64,000 nt of DNA from Streptomyces sp. NBC_01478 (GCF_036227225.1 NZ_CP109444.1:7793501-7857500); one strand, 5' to 3'; counted from the first letter of the stretch, positions 25,340 to 33,413 are shown. Numbers and translations are program-made. Notes: a model not told the origin generated them from the letters alone.

Positions 25340-25849
25340 GTGCCGAAGCCCCTCAGTCTCCCTTTCGACCCCATCGCCCGCGCCGACGAACACTGGAAAC
25401 AGCGCTGGGGAAACGTGCCCTCGATGGCCGCCATCACCTCGATCATGCGGGCACAGCAGATCCTGCTCGCCGAGGTCGACGCGGTCGTCAAGCCGTACGG
25501 ACTGACCTTCGCGCGCTACGAGGCACTGGTGCTGCTCACCTTCTCCAAGGCGGGCGAGCTGCCGATGTCCAAGATCGGTGAGCGGCTCATGGTGCACCCC
25601 ACGTCCGTGACGAACACCGTGGACCGCCTGGCGAGGTCCGGCCTCGTCGCCAAGCGCCCCAACCCCAACGACGGCCGCGGCACCCTCGCCTCCATCACCG
25701 ACAAGGGCCGCGAGGTCTGCGACGCGGCGACCCGCGACCTCATGGAGATGGACTTCGGTCTCGGTGCCTACGACGCCGAGGAGTGCGCGGAGATCTTCGC
25801 GATGCTGCGGCCGCTCAGGGTCGCGGCGGCGGACTTCGACGAGGACTGA
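25340..25849 (+). CDS. MarR-family transcriptional regulator
   Basis: 169-residue winged-helix protein: GLTFARYEALVLLTFSKAGELPMSKIGERLMVHPTSVTNTVDRL is the DNA-binding part, followed by the wing (PNPNDGRGTLASITDKG). Starts with GTG 22 bases after the MFS gene. It is the nearest regulator upstream of icmA and may bind the palindrome at the icmA start; this is inference from position only. The end of the gene, with its stop codon, is duplicated (see the repeat at 25838-25878). Confidence 0.87.
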   Translation: MPKPLSLPFDPIARADEHWKQRWGNVPSMAAITSIMRAQQILLAEVDAVVKPYGLTFARYEALVLLTFSKAGELPMSKIGERLMVHPTSVTNTVDRLARSGLVAKRPNPNDGRGTLASITDKGREVCDAATRDLMEMDFGLGAYDAEECAEIFAMLRPLRVAAADFDED

Positions 25850-25878
25850 CCCGGGCGAAGGACGAGGACTGACCCGGG
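25838..25878. repeat. 18-base direct repeat over a stop codon
   Basis: GACGAGGACTGACCCGGG, which encodes the last residues (DED) and stop of the MarR gene, occurs at 25838-25855 and again at 25861-25878. It looks like a recent short tandem duplication; the second copy lies beyond the stop and does not alter the protein. Confidence 0.8.
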
Positions 25879-25915
25879 GAAAGATCGCCAGGAACCGGTC
25901 GTTACGCTCGTCCTC

Positions 25916-26254
25916 ATGAAAAAGAGCGTGCTGACCCGCTACCGCGTCATGGCGTACGTCACGGGTGTCCTGCTGGTCCTGCTGTGCTTCAGCATGATCG
26001 CCAAGTACCTCCTCAAGATCGACGGCGCCGGGAGTTTCACCGAGGTCGTCGCCATCGCGCACGGCTGGCTGTACGTCGTCTACCTGCTCTTCGCGTTCGA
26101 CCTGGGCTCCAAGGCGAAGTGGCCGGTCGGCAAGCAGCTCTGGGTGCTGCTCGCGGGGACCATCCCGACGGCCGCGTTCTTCGTGGAGCGGAAGATCAGC
26201 CACGAGCTGGAGTCGAAGATCGTCGACCCTGCTCCGGTCGCCGCCAAGGTGTAA
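25916..26254 (+). CDS. DUF3817 small membrane protein
   Basis: 112 residues, three membrane segments (about 11-30, 42-60, 72-90) and the family signature IAHGWLYVVYLLFAFDLGSKAKW. Paralogous to the protein at 15736-16080: the same order of helices and the same FF(A/V)E(R)K end. The ATG at 25916 opens the conserved part. A 10-base-stem hairpin follows, so it is probably its own transcript. Function unknown. Confidence 0.85.
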   Translation: MKKSVLTRYRVMAYVTGVLLVLLCFSMIAKYLLKIDGAGSFTEVVAIAHGWLYVVYLLFAFDLGSKAKWPVGKQLWVLLAGTIPTAAFFVERKISHELESKIVDPAPVAAKV

Positions 26255-26259
26255 CACCC

Positions 26260-26286
26260 ACCGCCGTACGAGTCGCGTACGGCGGT
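26260..26286. terminator. Hairpin terminator
   Basis: ACCGCCGTACG and its exact complement CGTACGGCGGT flank a 5-base loop (AGTCG), 6 bases after the DUF3817 stop and just before the icmA control region. It separates the two transcription units. Confidence 0.75.
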
Positions 26287-26297
26287 TGCCCATCGAC

Positions 26298-26321
26298 ATT
26301 TACTAGGACGTCCTAGTAAAT
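26298..26321. promoter_or_regulatory. Perfect 24-base palindrome, candidate icmA operator
   Basis: The core TACTAGGACGTCCTAGTA is extended by three further complementary pairs on each side, with no mismatch over 24 bases. It ends 8 bases before the icmA ATG (26330) and touches its ribosome site (GAAGG, 26323-26327). A bound dimer here would block both transcription and ribosome access. MarR- and TetR-type regulators use such sites; the local MarR gene at 25340 is the first candidate. Confidence 0.75.
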
Positions 26322-26329
26322 TCGAAGGT

Positions 26330-28030
26330 ATGGACGCTGACGCCATCGCAGAGGGCCGCCGACGCTGGCAGGCCCGGTTCGACGCCGCACGCACGCGTGA
26401 GGCCGACTTCACCACGCTCTCCGGGGACCCGGTGGAGCCGGTGTACGGGCCTCGCCCCGGGGACAGGTACGACGGCTTCGAGCGGATCGGGTGGCCCGGC
26501 GAGTATCCGTACACGCGCGGGCTGTACGCGACGGGCTACCGCGGGCGGACGTGGACGATCCGGCAGTTCGCCGGGTTCGGGAACGCCGAGCAGACCAACG
26601 AGCGCTACAAGAAGATCCTGGCCAACGGCGGCGGCGGGCTCTCCGTCGCCTTCGACATGCCGACCCTCATGGGCCGCGACTCCGACGATCCGCGCTCGCT
26701 CGGCGAGGTCGGCCACTGCGGGGTCGCCATCGACTCCGCCGCCGACATGGAGGTCCTGTTCAAGGACATCCCGCTGGGCGATGTGACGACCTCCATGACC
26801 ATCAGCGGACCCGCCGTCCCCGTCTTCTGCATGTACCTGGTCGCCGCCGAGCGGCAGGGCGTCGACCCCGCCGTCCTCAACGGCACGCTCCAGACGGACA
26901 TCTTCAAGGAGTACATCGCCCAGAAGGAGTGGCTCTTCCAGCCCGAGCCGCATCTGCGCCTCATCGGCGACCTCATGGAGTACTGCGCGACGGGCATCCC
27001 CGCCTACAAGCCGCTGTCCGTCTCCGGCTACCACATCCGCGAGGCCGGTTCCACGGCCGCGCAGGAGCTGGCGTACACCCTCGCGGACGGCTTCGGGTAC
27101 GTCGAACTCGGCCTGTCCCGGGGCCTCGACGTGGACGTCTTCGCGCCCGGCCTGTCCTTCTTCTTCGACGCGCACGTCGACTTCTTCGAGGAGATCGCCA
27201 AGTTCCGCGCGGCGCGCAGGATTTGGGCCCGCTGGATGCGGGACGTCTACGGCGCGCGGTCCGAGAAGGCGCAGTGGCTGCGCTTCCACACCCAGACCGC
27301 CGGCGTCTCGCTGACCGCGCAGCAGCCGTACAACAACGTCGTCCGTACGGCAGTCGAGGCGCTCGCTGCCGTCCTCGGCGGGACCAACTCGCTGCACACC
27401 AACGCCCTGGACGAGACCCTCGCGCTGCCCAGCGAGCAGGCCGCGGAGATCGCGCTGCGCACGCAGCAGGTGCTGATGGAGGAGACCGGGGTCGCCAACG
27501 TGGCGGATCCGCTGGGTGGTTCGTGGTACGTCGAGCAGCTCACCGACCGGATCGAGGCGGACGCCGAGAAGATCTTCGAGCAGATCAGGGAGCGCGGGCT
27601 GCGGGCCCACCCGGACGGGCGGCACCCGATCGGGCCGATCACCTCCGGCATCCTGCGCGGCATCGAGGACGGCTGGTTCACCGGCGAGATCGCCGAGGCC
27701 GCGTTCCAGTACCAGCGGTCCGTGGAGAAGGGCGACAAGCGGGTCGTGGGCGTCAATGTGCTCCACGGGTCGGTCACCGGGGACCTGGAGATCCTGCGGG
27801 TCAGCCACGAGGTGGAGCGGGAGCAGGTCCGGGAGTTGGGGGCGCGGAAGGGCGTACGGGACGAGGCGGCCGTGGCGGCGGCCCTGGACGCGATGCTCGC
27901 GGCCGCGCGGGACGGGTCGAACATGATCGGGCCGATGCTGGACGCGGCGCGGGCGGAGGCGACGCTGGGGGAGATCTGCGGAGTGCTGCGGGACGAGTGG
28001 GGGGTGTACACGGAGCCCGCGGGCTTCTAG
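26330..28030 (+). CDS. icmA: Isobutyryl-CoA mutase, large subunit
   Basis: 566 residues, the length of known IcmA. It rearranges isobutyryl-CoA and n-butyryl-CoA with adenosylcobalamin, tying valine breakdown to butyryl-CoA and polyketide precursors. The substrate-selecting pair is that of isobutyryl-CoA mutase: Phe80 in IRQFAGF and Gln198 in KEYIAQKEW, where methylmalonyl-CoA mutases have Tyr and Arg. The barrel is complete, but the B12-binding domain is absent, as expected, since it resides on the separate small subunit IcmB, which is not in this window. MeaB at 11.2 kb may service it. A 24-base palindrome immediately precedes the gene. Confidence 0.95.
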   Translation: MDADAIAEGRRRWQARFDAARTREADFTTLSGDPVEPVYGPRPGDRYDGFERIGWPGEYPYTRGLYATGYRGRTWTIRQFAGFGNAEQTNERYKKILANGGGGLSVAFDMPTLMGRDSDDPRSLGEVGHCGVAIDSAADMEVLFKDIPLGDVTTSMTISGPAVPVFCMYLVAAERQGVDPAVLNGTLQTDIFKEYIAQKEWLFQPEPHLRLIGDLMEYCATGIPAYKPLSVSGYHIREAGSTAAQELAYTLADGFGYVELGLSRGLDVDVFAPGLSFFFDAHVDFFEEIAKFRAARRIWARWMRDVYGARSEKAQWLRFHTQTAGVSLTAQQPYNNVVRTAVEALAAVLGGTNSLHTNALDETLALPSEQAAEIALRTQQVLMEETGVANVADPLGGSWYVEQLTDRIEADAEKIFEQIRERGLRAHPDGRHPIGPITSGILRGIEDGWFTGEIAEAAFQYQRSVEKGDKRVVGVNVLHGSVTGDLEILRVSHEVEREQVRELGARKGVRDEAAVAAALDAMLAAARDGSNMIGPMLDAARAEATLGEICGVLRDEWGVYTEPAGF

Positions 28031-28204
28031 GCCTGTCCGGCGGATCGTGCCGCAGACGCGGGGCGTGGCAGGCACCCGTGAGGGCGTGGGGACCCGTAGC
28101 GCGTCGCCGCCCTCCTCCGCCCTGCGGCCGCACGCGTCACCTCCCGCTCACCGACGTCCATCGGGCTCCGCCCATGTCCTGAGACCTGATCCGCCGCACA
28201 GACC

Positions 28205-28831
28205 CTAGGGGTTGTTGAGCGACGTCAGGCCGAGGAGCAGGACCTGGGTGAGGCTGTGGACCCAGCGTTCGTCGGCCGGTTCCGCGCTCACCAGGGTCCG
28301 GTGCACCACCGCCCCCGCCACCACGTCGAAGATCAGGTCCGCCGTGCGCGCCGCCTCCTCCGGGTCCGTCTCCGGGGAGAGTTCGCCGCGTGCCTGGGCC
28401 CGCGCCCGGCCCTCCACGACCAGGCACTTCTGGCGGTCGACGATCGACTCGCGGATGCGGTCGCGCAGGGCGTCGTCGTGGATGGACTCGGCGACCACCG
28501 CCATCAGTCCGCTCTTGGCCTCGGGGCGGGCCAGGATCGCCGCGAACTGGAGGACGACGCCCTCGATGTCGGCGGCCAGCGTGCCCCGGTCGGGGAGGTG
28601 GAGTTCGTCGAAGAGTTCGGCGACCGCGTCGACGACGAGTTCGTTCTTGCCGGCCCAGCGGCGATAGAGGGTCGTTTTTGCAACCCCCGCGCGCGTGGCG
28701 ACGTCTCCCAACGTGAGCCTGGACCAGCCGAGTTCGACCAGGGCCTCCCGGGTGGCCGCGAGGATCGCGGTGTCCGCGGTGGCGCTGCGCGGGCGTCCTG
28801 CGGCGCGTGGTGCGGGAGTGCTGCTCTGCAT
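28205..28831 (-). CDS. TetR-family transcriptional regulator
   Basis: 208-residue repressor. Helix-turn-helix at about residues 20-65 (TAILAATREALVELGWSRLTLGDVATRAGVAKTTLYRRW), C-terminal TetR_C_11-like ligand domain (GVVLQFAAILARPEAKSGLMAVVAES). ATG 28829-28831 is chosen from the start of the conserved part; the longer frame to 29065 enters the divergent promoter region. It diverges from the thioredoxin-TPR gene across two dyad elements (28863-28880 and 28915-28931). In other Streptomyces this type controls efflux or lipid genes; no target is certain. Confidence 0.88.
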   Translation of the reverse strand: MQSSTPAPRAAGRPRSATADTAILAATREALVELGWSRLTLGDVATRAGVAKTTLYRRWAGKNELVVDAVAELFDELHLPDRGTLAADIEGVVLQFAAILARPEAKSGLMAVVAESIHDDALRDRIRESIVDRQKCLVVEGRARAQARGELSPETDPEEAARTADLIFDVVAGAVVHRTLVSAEPADERWVHSLTQVLLLGLTSLNNP

Positions 28832-28862
28832 CCCCAGACCATAACCGGCGGTTCCTGTGGTG

Positions 28863-28931
28863 CAGTGAGGGAGATCACTGGGTACGTCTACCCCGGAGGC
28901 ACCCGCTGCTATTACGCTACTACCCGTAGCG
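28863..28931. promoter_or_regulatory. Two dyads between divergent TetR and thioredoxin-like genes
   Basis: CAGTGA-GGGAGA-TCACTG (28863-28880) and CGCTAC-TACCC-GTAGCG (28915-28931) lie in the 224-base interval between the divergent starts. Either may be the binding site of the TetR protein. The second resembles another dyad, CGTTACT-ACCC-AGTAACG, at 30286-30303. Confidence 0.5.
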
Positions 28932-29055
28932 AAACCACGGGCGCGGGGTGGGGACCCGGCGCCGAACAGCGCGCATGTGGCCTGCAACCGGCTCGCAACA
29001 GACCGGCTTTCACAACGCTTTTCATTCACACGCGCGGACGGGGGAGGATAGACGC

Positions 29056-30033
29056 ATGCAGCCACGGAACATGTCCATGAGCGGAGTCGTCGACCTCGCC
29101 GCGGTGAAGGCGGCCCAGGAGGCCAAGGTCAAGGCGGAGCAGGCGCGCGCCGAGACCGCCCGGCAGGGAGGCGGCGGGGCCGTCTCGCCGGCCGACCTGG
29201 TGATCGACGTAGATGAGGCGGGGTTCGAGAGCGAGGTCCTGCAGCGGTCCACCGAGGTCCCGGTCGTCATCGACTTCTGGGCCGAGTGGTGTGAGCCGTG
29301 CAAGCAGTTGAGCCCGCTCCTGGAGCGGCTCGCGCTTGATTACAACGGGCGCTTCGTCCTTGCCAGGATCGACGTCGACGCCAATCAGATGCTGATGCAG
29401 CAGTTCGGGGTGCAGGGCATCCCGGCCGTCTTCGCGGTGGTCGCCGGCCAGGCGCTGCCGCTCTTCCAGGGGGCCGCCGCCGAGCCGCAGATCCGGCAGA
29501 CCCTCGACCAGTTGATCCAGGTCGCCGAGCAGCGCTTCGGTCTCACCGGTCTCGAGATCGACCCCGACGCGGCGCCGGGGGAGCGGCCCGAGGTGGTCGC
29601 CGAGACGCCGGCGGGACCGTACGACGGGCTGCTCGAAGCCGCCGTACAGGCCCTGGACGCGGGGGACTTCGGCGGGGCCGTGCAGGCGTACAAGAACGTG
29701 CTGAGCGACGACCCGGGCAACACCGAGGCCAAACTGGGGCTCGCCCAGGCCGAGTTGCTGCAGCGCGTGTCCGCCCTCGACCCGCAGCAGGTGCGCACCG
29801 AGGCGGCCGAGAAGCCCGGTGACGTGCCCGCGCAGATCGCCGCCGCCGACCTCGACCTGGTGGGCGGTCATGTGGAGGACGCGTTCAGCCGGTTGATCGA
29901 CACCGTGCGGCGCACGGTGGGTGACGACCGGGATGCCGTACGGCTGCGGCTGCTGGAGCTGTTCGAGGTCGTCGGGGGCGATGACCCCAGGGTGACGGCG
30001 GCCCGGCGGGCACTGGCGAGGGCGCTGTTCTGA
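29056..30033 (+). CDS. Thioredoxin-TPR protein (CnoX/YbbN-like)
   Basis: 325 residues. A charged N-terminal helix (AAQEAKVKAEQARAETARQ, 19-37) precedes a thioredoxin domain (about 47-160) with WCEPC (Cys79, Cys82) and cis-Pro IPAVFAV, followed by TPR-type helical repeats (about 205-325: AVQALDAGDFGGAVQAYKNVLSDDPGN). Relatives act as redox-regulated chaperone partners that protect substrates and hand them to GroEL/DnaK. ATG 29056 follows GGGGAGGA with ideal spacing. It stands alone between its promoter region and a long hairpin. Confidence 0.88.
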   Translation: MQPRNMSMSGVVDLAAVKAAQEAKVKAEQARAETARQGGGGAVSPADLVIDVDEAGFESEVLQRSTEVPVVIDFWAEWCEPCKQLSPLLERLALDYNGRFVLARIDVDANQMLMQQFGVQGIPAVFAVVAGQALPLFQGAAAEPQIRQTLDQLIQVAEQRFGLTGLEIDPDAAPGERPEVVAETPAGPYDGLLEAAVQALDAGDFGGAVQAYKNVLSDDPGNTEAKLGLAQAELLQRVSALDPQQVRTEAAEKPGDVPAQIAAADLDLVGGHVEDAFSRLIDTVRRTVGDDRDAVRLRLLELFEVVGGDDPRVTAARRALARALF

Positions 30034-30118
30034 GCGGGGTGCGGGGCCGGTTCTGACCAGTCGGTAAACCTCGTGACGTGTGATGCCGGAGTGAAAGATT
30101 TGCCGACGGTGTGTCACT

Positions 30119-30156
30119 GCGGCCGCGCTTTACCAAATCTTGGTAATCGCGGCCGC
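30119..30156. terminator. Long hairpin downstream of the thioredoxin-like gene
   Basis: GCGGCCGCG...CGCGGCCGC (30119-30127 with 30148-30156) encloses TTACCAA-ATC-TTGGTAA (30130-30146), so nearly all of the 38 bases pair, with one asymmetry at 30128-30129 against 30147. It lies 86 bases past the stop. It can act as a terminator, but the A/T-rich inner dyad could also be a protein site for the genes further right. Confidence 0.6.
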
Positions 30157-30285
30157 TGTTACTTGGAGTAAGTCAGAGCCGTTGATCTGTCGGATTGTGT
30201 CCGAAGATTGAAGCTTTTGTCCTGGCCCACGATGACACCCAGCGTTGTCGACCGATACCGGCGGGTCGTTGTTCGGTTATCCGGC

Positions 30286-30303
30286 CGTTACTACCCAGTA
30301 ACG
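30286..30303. promoter_or_regulatory. Dyad in the long leader of the surface-protein genes
   Basis: CGTTACT-ACCC-AGTAACG is a perfect 7-base inverted repeat in the 647-base interval 30034-30680. Apart from this and the hairpin at 30119-30156 I see no gene there: frames such as that starting at 30208 have non-coding base composition. The interval is A/T-richer near 30160-30310, so it probably contains the promoter of the gene at 30681. Confidence 0.45.
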
Positions 30304-30680
30304 AAGCCCCTTGTGCGGGCGGCGAGAATGCACCACGATCGGCGACGCTCGGTCCATTTCCGCACCCCCGACAGCCGGTCGGGTCCACGGAGTCTCCTGG
30401 GTCCCCACCGAGTAGAGCCGGAAACAATGGAGTCGGCTCTTGGGCAGGGGGGTCTTCGCCGTGCGGCGGAGCCTGTCCAGCAAGGTTGTGCGTGATGTGC
30501 GTCAGGCGCGACCAGTGGTTGTCGCTCGGGGGTGATCGCCGGTGATCGGTGCGCGGTTCGCGCCTCCGAGGACGGGCGCTCCCCTTCCCGAGGACGTAGC
30601 ACTTCTCCCATCCCTGCCCGGCTGAGCCGCCATCTGGGGGCAGTCAGGGCCAGGAGATGTACGTCCGAGAAGGAGGAAAT

Positions 30681-31334
30681 ATGGAGTCCCAGGTGCGTGG
30701 CGGGACGAGATGGAAGCGCTTCGCTGTGGTCATGGTGCCCAGCGTCGCCGCTACGGCGTGTATAGGTGTCGCCCTCGCGCAGGGTGCTCTCGCCGCGTCA
30801 TTCAGCGTTTCGGGTCAGTCGTTCAAGGTGACGGCGGACTCGCTCGAGGGCAAGGGCTTCGCCCAGTACGGCGCCCTCGACTCGGGTTACACCATGACCG
30901 GCGGGAACGCGCTGCACCCGGTCGCGGTCTCGTCGTTCAAGACCGCCAAGATCACCAACATGTGCCAGTCGGTGGTCACCCCGAACATCCCGCTGCTCGG
31001 GTCCGTCAGCCTCGTGCTGCACGCGGGCGGCAGCGGTACGCCGGTCCAGGCCGACAACCTGTACATCGACGTCGAGGACCTCAGCGCCGACGCTGTGTTC
31101 CACAACATCGACATCGGTGTGGCCGCCGGAGACACGGGCCCGACGAAGGACGGTGGCCAGGGTCCGGGCATGAAGGGCGGCAAGGAGGCGGCGAACCCGT
31201 ACGGGTTCGCGCAGCAGGCCGAGTCGGTCGAGCTCACCAAGGTGCAGCAGACGGCGTGGGCCACCACCGCCGGAACCTTCAAGCTCAGCGGGCTGAAGAT
31301 GTCGGTCTCGGCCGGCACCCACGAGTGCTACTAG
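30681..31334 (+). CDS. Secreted DUF6230-family protein
   Basis: 217 residues. A signal peptide with basic start (RWKRFAVVMVPSVAATACIGVALAQGALA) is probably cleaved near residue 38; the mature part is a beta-rich domain (FSVSGQSFKVTADSLEGKGFAQYG, NLYIDVEDLSADAVFHNIDIGVAAGD) with a Cys at each end region (MCQSVV, HECY) that may form a disulfide. Relatives are conserved in Streptomyces, often misnamed cholesterol esterase; no catalytic triad is visible. The ribosome site AAGGAGGA is excellent. First gene of a group with DUF6114 and a Ser/Thr-rich surface protein. Confidence 0.85.
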   Translation: MESQVRGGTRWKRFAVVMVPSVAATACIGVALAQGALAASFSVSGQSFKVTADSLEGKGFAQYGALDSGYTMTGGNALHPVAVSSFKTAKITNMCQSVVTPNIPLLGSVSLVLHAGGSGTPVQADNLYIDVEDLSADAVFHNIDIGVAAGDTGPTKDGGQGPGMKGGKEAANPYGFAQQAESVELTKVQQTAWATTAGTFKLSGLKMSVSAGTHECY

Positions 31335-31346
31335 GCACTTGACGGC

Positions 31347-31375
31347 GGGCGGGGGAGCCGGTGGCGCCCCCGCCC
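31347..31375. terminator. Hairpin between DUF6230 and DUF6114 genes
   Basis: GGGCGGGGG and CCCCCGCCC pair around an 11-base loop, 13 bases after the DUF6230 stop. It may attenuate read-through and so set a higher level for the first gene of the group. Confidence 0.55.
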
Positions 31376-31450
31376 GTCCACTTCCAGCCGCACCTTCACA
31401 CAAGGTGCAACTCTCCACCACAGCAACGCCGTACCAGGGAGCTGTTTTCC

Positions 31451-32071
31451 ATGAGCGCCGAGACTCCTGCCGCACCCGGCCAGTTCGCCCGCCGGAGGCT
31501 GCAGTTTCGTGCCTGGCGTGGCACGAGGCCGTTCTGGGCCGGTCTGTTCGTCATGCTCGGCGGACTCCCGATCGCCTACTTTCCGTACGCACATCTCCAG
31601 GTGGGGCATCTGACCCTGGCGATGGCGACCACCGCGGGCGCCGGGTCCCTGATCATCGGCGTGCTGCTCGTGGTCCTGGGCTTCAGCCTCTGGTACCAGA
31701 AGCACGTGCGCACCTTCGCGGGTGTCGCGGCGATCCTGCTGGCGCTGGTGTCCATCCCCGTGTCCAACCTCGGTGGCTTCCTCATCGGCTTCCTCCTCGC
31801 CATGGTCGGCGGGGCACTGGCCGTGTCGTGGGCGCCGGGCGCACCGCCGGAGCCGCAGTCGCTCCAGGACCTGTCGCGGGGAGAGGGCGGCGCTCCGCAG
31901 GCCGCACCGTACGAGTCCGACCCGGAGGCCACGCCGTACGGGACCGCTCCGTACGAAGGCGCCCCCGAAGCCGCGCCGCACGTACCCGCCGACGACGCGG
32001 GCGAGCCGAACGATCTGTCAGGAACGAGCCCGGTGAGCAACGGGGCGAACGGGAGGCACAGTGCCGGCTGA
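31451..32071 (+). CDS. DUF6114 multi-pass membrane protein
   Basis: 206 residues. Three to four membrane helices occupy about residues 27-45, 52-80 and 88-125 (WAGLFVMLGGLPIAYFPY, LIIGVLLVVLGFSLWYQ, FLIGFLLAMVGGALAV), followed by a long Pro/Glu/Tyr-rich tail with repeated APYE/TPYG words (residues ~150-180) predicted to be disordered. It is always found next to DUF6230 proteins in Streptomyces as far as I know, suggesting a joint envelope role. Its last 11 bases overlap the next gene. Confidence 0.83.
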   Translation: MSAETPAAPGQFARRRLQFRAWRGTRPFWAGLFVMLGGLPIAYFPYAHLQVGHLTLAMATTAGAGSLIIGVLLVVLGFSLWYQKHVRTFAGVAAILLALVSIPVSNLGGFLIGFLLAMVGGALAVSWAPGAPPEPQSLQDLSRGEGGAPQAAPYESDPEATPYGTAPYEGAPEAAPHVPADDAGEPNDLSGTSPVSNGANGRHSAG

Positions 32072-33380
32072 CGAGGTGACCCACGGGACTGATGTGGAGG
32101 AGTCCCGTGTGAGAACCGGGCCGCGGCACGCGGCGCCCAAGAAGCCGCTGCTCACCAGGCTCCACATGCCCGCCGGCAAGGCGATAGCCACGGTGGCGAT
32201 GCCGACCGCCGTGATCATGGGGTTCGGTTTCACGTCCTCCCTCGCGCTCGCCGACAACGGTGCGACGACCTCGCCGTCGTCCAAGAGCCTGACCGCCGAC
32301 GAGTACAAGGACTGCGTCGCGGCGCTGGCCGAGTCGTCGGCGAGCCCCTCGGCCTCGCCGTCCACGTCCGAGAGCGAGTCCGCCGACACCTCCACGGACG
32401 ACGCGACACCGTCGGCATCCGCGTCGAAGGACACCGACTCGGGCACGACCTCTTCGTCGGATTCAGGTTCCGACGACAAGGCCACGCCCACCGCCACGCC
32501 GTCCGCCTCCGCGAGCAAGTCGGCGGACACGAGCGGTTCGTCGGGCAGTACGGCCACGGCGACGCCCTCCGCGTCCGAGAGCAGTAGCGGCAACCTGCTG
32601 GACACCATCGGCGACGCCATCACCGACATCCTCACCGGCGGTTCCTCCGACTCGACGGCGAGCGCCACCCCGACGCCGACCGCGTCCGCCTCGGCGAGCG
32701 CCACGAAGGACACGTCCACGGACGACTCCGCCGGCGCGTCCGACACCGTCAAGGACACGACGAAGAAGGTCACCGACACGGTCGACGACACCGTGAAGGA
32801 CGCGACCGACGCGGCGACGGAGGCGGCCGAGGACACGGCCACCCCCACCGCCACCGCTTCGGACACGGCCACCGCCAGCCCGTCCGCGAGCGCGAGCACC
32901 GACACCTCGGACTGCCCGGTCGCCACGGACGACCTGAGCGGCGTCGACAACAAGATCCTGCTGCCCGACGACCCCTGGTACCTGAACGCGAGTTCACTGC
33001 TGCTCAAGGGCGCGGACTACCAGGGCGTCGTCGAGGTGAAGACCGCCAGCGGCAAGGTCAAGAAGGTCCTGAAGTATGTCATCTCCGGCGGCACCGACAT
33101 CGGCGACCTGCACCAGACGGTCGACGACAAGCAGTCCGGCAAGACGTACCACGTGCAGGCGGCCTCCGGCTCGACGTCCACGATCCGCGACGGCGACACG
33201 GTGATGTACACGGAGTCCATCTCGGGCAACCTGTTCGGACTGATCCCGATCACGTTCGACCCGGACAACCCGCCGCCGCTGAACATCCCGCTGATCTACT
33301 TCACCAACGTGAAGGTGGTCCAGGCCGGCCAGTTCGGCGGCACGCTGACGGTCCCCGGACTGCGCAGCTACCAGAACTGA
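32061..33380 (+). CDS. Ser/Thr-rich cell-surface protein
   Basis: 439 residues. After a basic segment comes a signal or anchor helix (AIATVAMPTAVIMGFGFTSSLALA, about 41-64). Residues ~65-290 are almost only Ser, Thr, Ala, Asp and Pro in short repeats (SPSASPSTSES, TPTATPSASASKSADTSG), a typical wall-spanning, possibly glycosylated stalk. The last ~140 residues form a compact beta-rich head (LLLKGADYQGVVEVKTASGKVKKVLKY). GTG 32061 follows GGGAGG and overlaps the DUF6114 gene, so translation is coupled. Function unknown; display on the cell surface is inferred. Confidence 0.8.
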   Translation: MPADEVTHGTDVEESRVRTGPRHAAPKKPLLTRLHMPAGKAIATVAMPTAVIMGFGFTSSLALADNGATTSPSSKSLTADEYKDCVAALAESSASPSASPSTSESESADTSTDDATPSASASKDTDSGTTSSSDSGSDDKATPTATPSASASKSADTSGSSGSTATATPSASESSSGNLLDTIGDAITDILTGGSSDSTASATPTPTASASASATKDTSTDDSAGASDTVKDTTKKVTDTVDDTVKDATDAATEAAEDTATPTATASDTATASPSASASTDTSDCPVATDDLSGVDNKILLPDDPWYLNASSLLLKGADYQGVVEVKTASGKVKKVLKYVISGGTDIGDLHQTVDDKQSGKTYHVQAASGSTSTIRDGDTVMYTESISGNLFGLIPITFDPDNPPPLNIPLIYFTNVKVVQAGQFGGTLTVPGLRSYQN

Positions 33381-33413
33381 GCCCGTCCACAAGCCCGTTC
33401 GGGAGCCGCAAAG

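Noticed and set aside
26330..28030. Methylmalonyl-CoA mutase large subunit
   Set aside because: Phe80 and Gln198 are the isobutyryl-CoA mutase residues, and the length is 566, without the B12 domain.
30208..30495. Plus-strand frame of 95 codons in the leader of the surface operon
   Set aside because: No ribosome site, codon positions not biased to G/C at the third base, and overlap with dyad elements.
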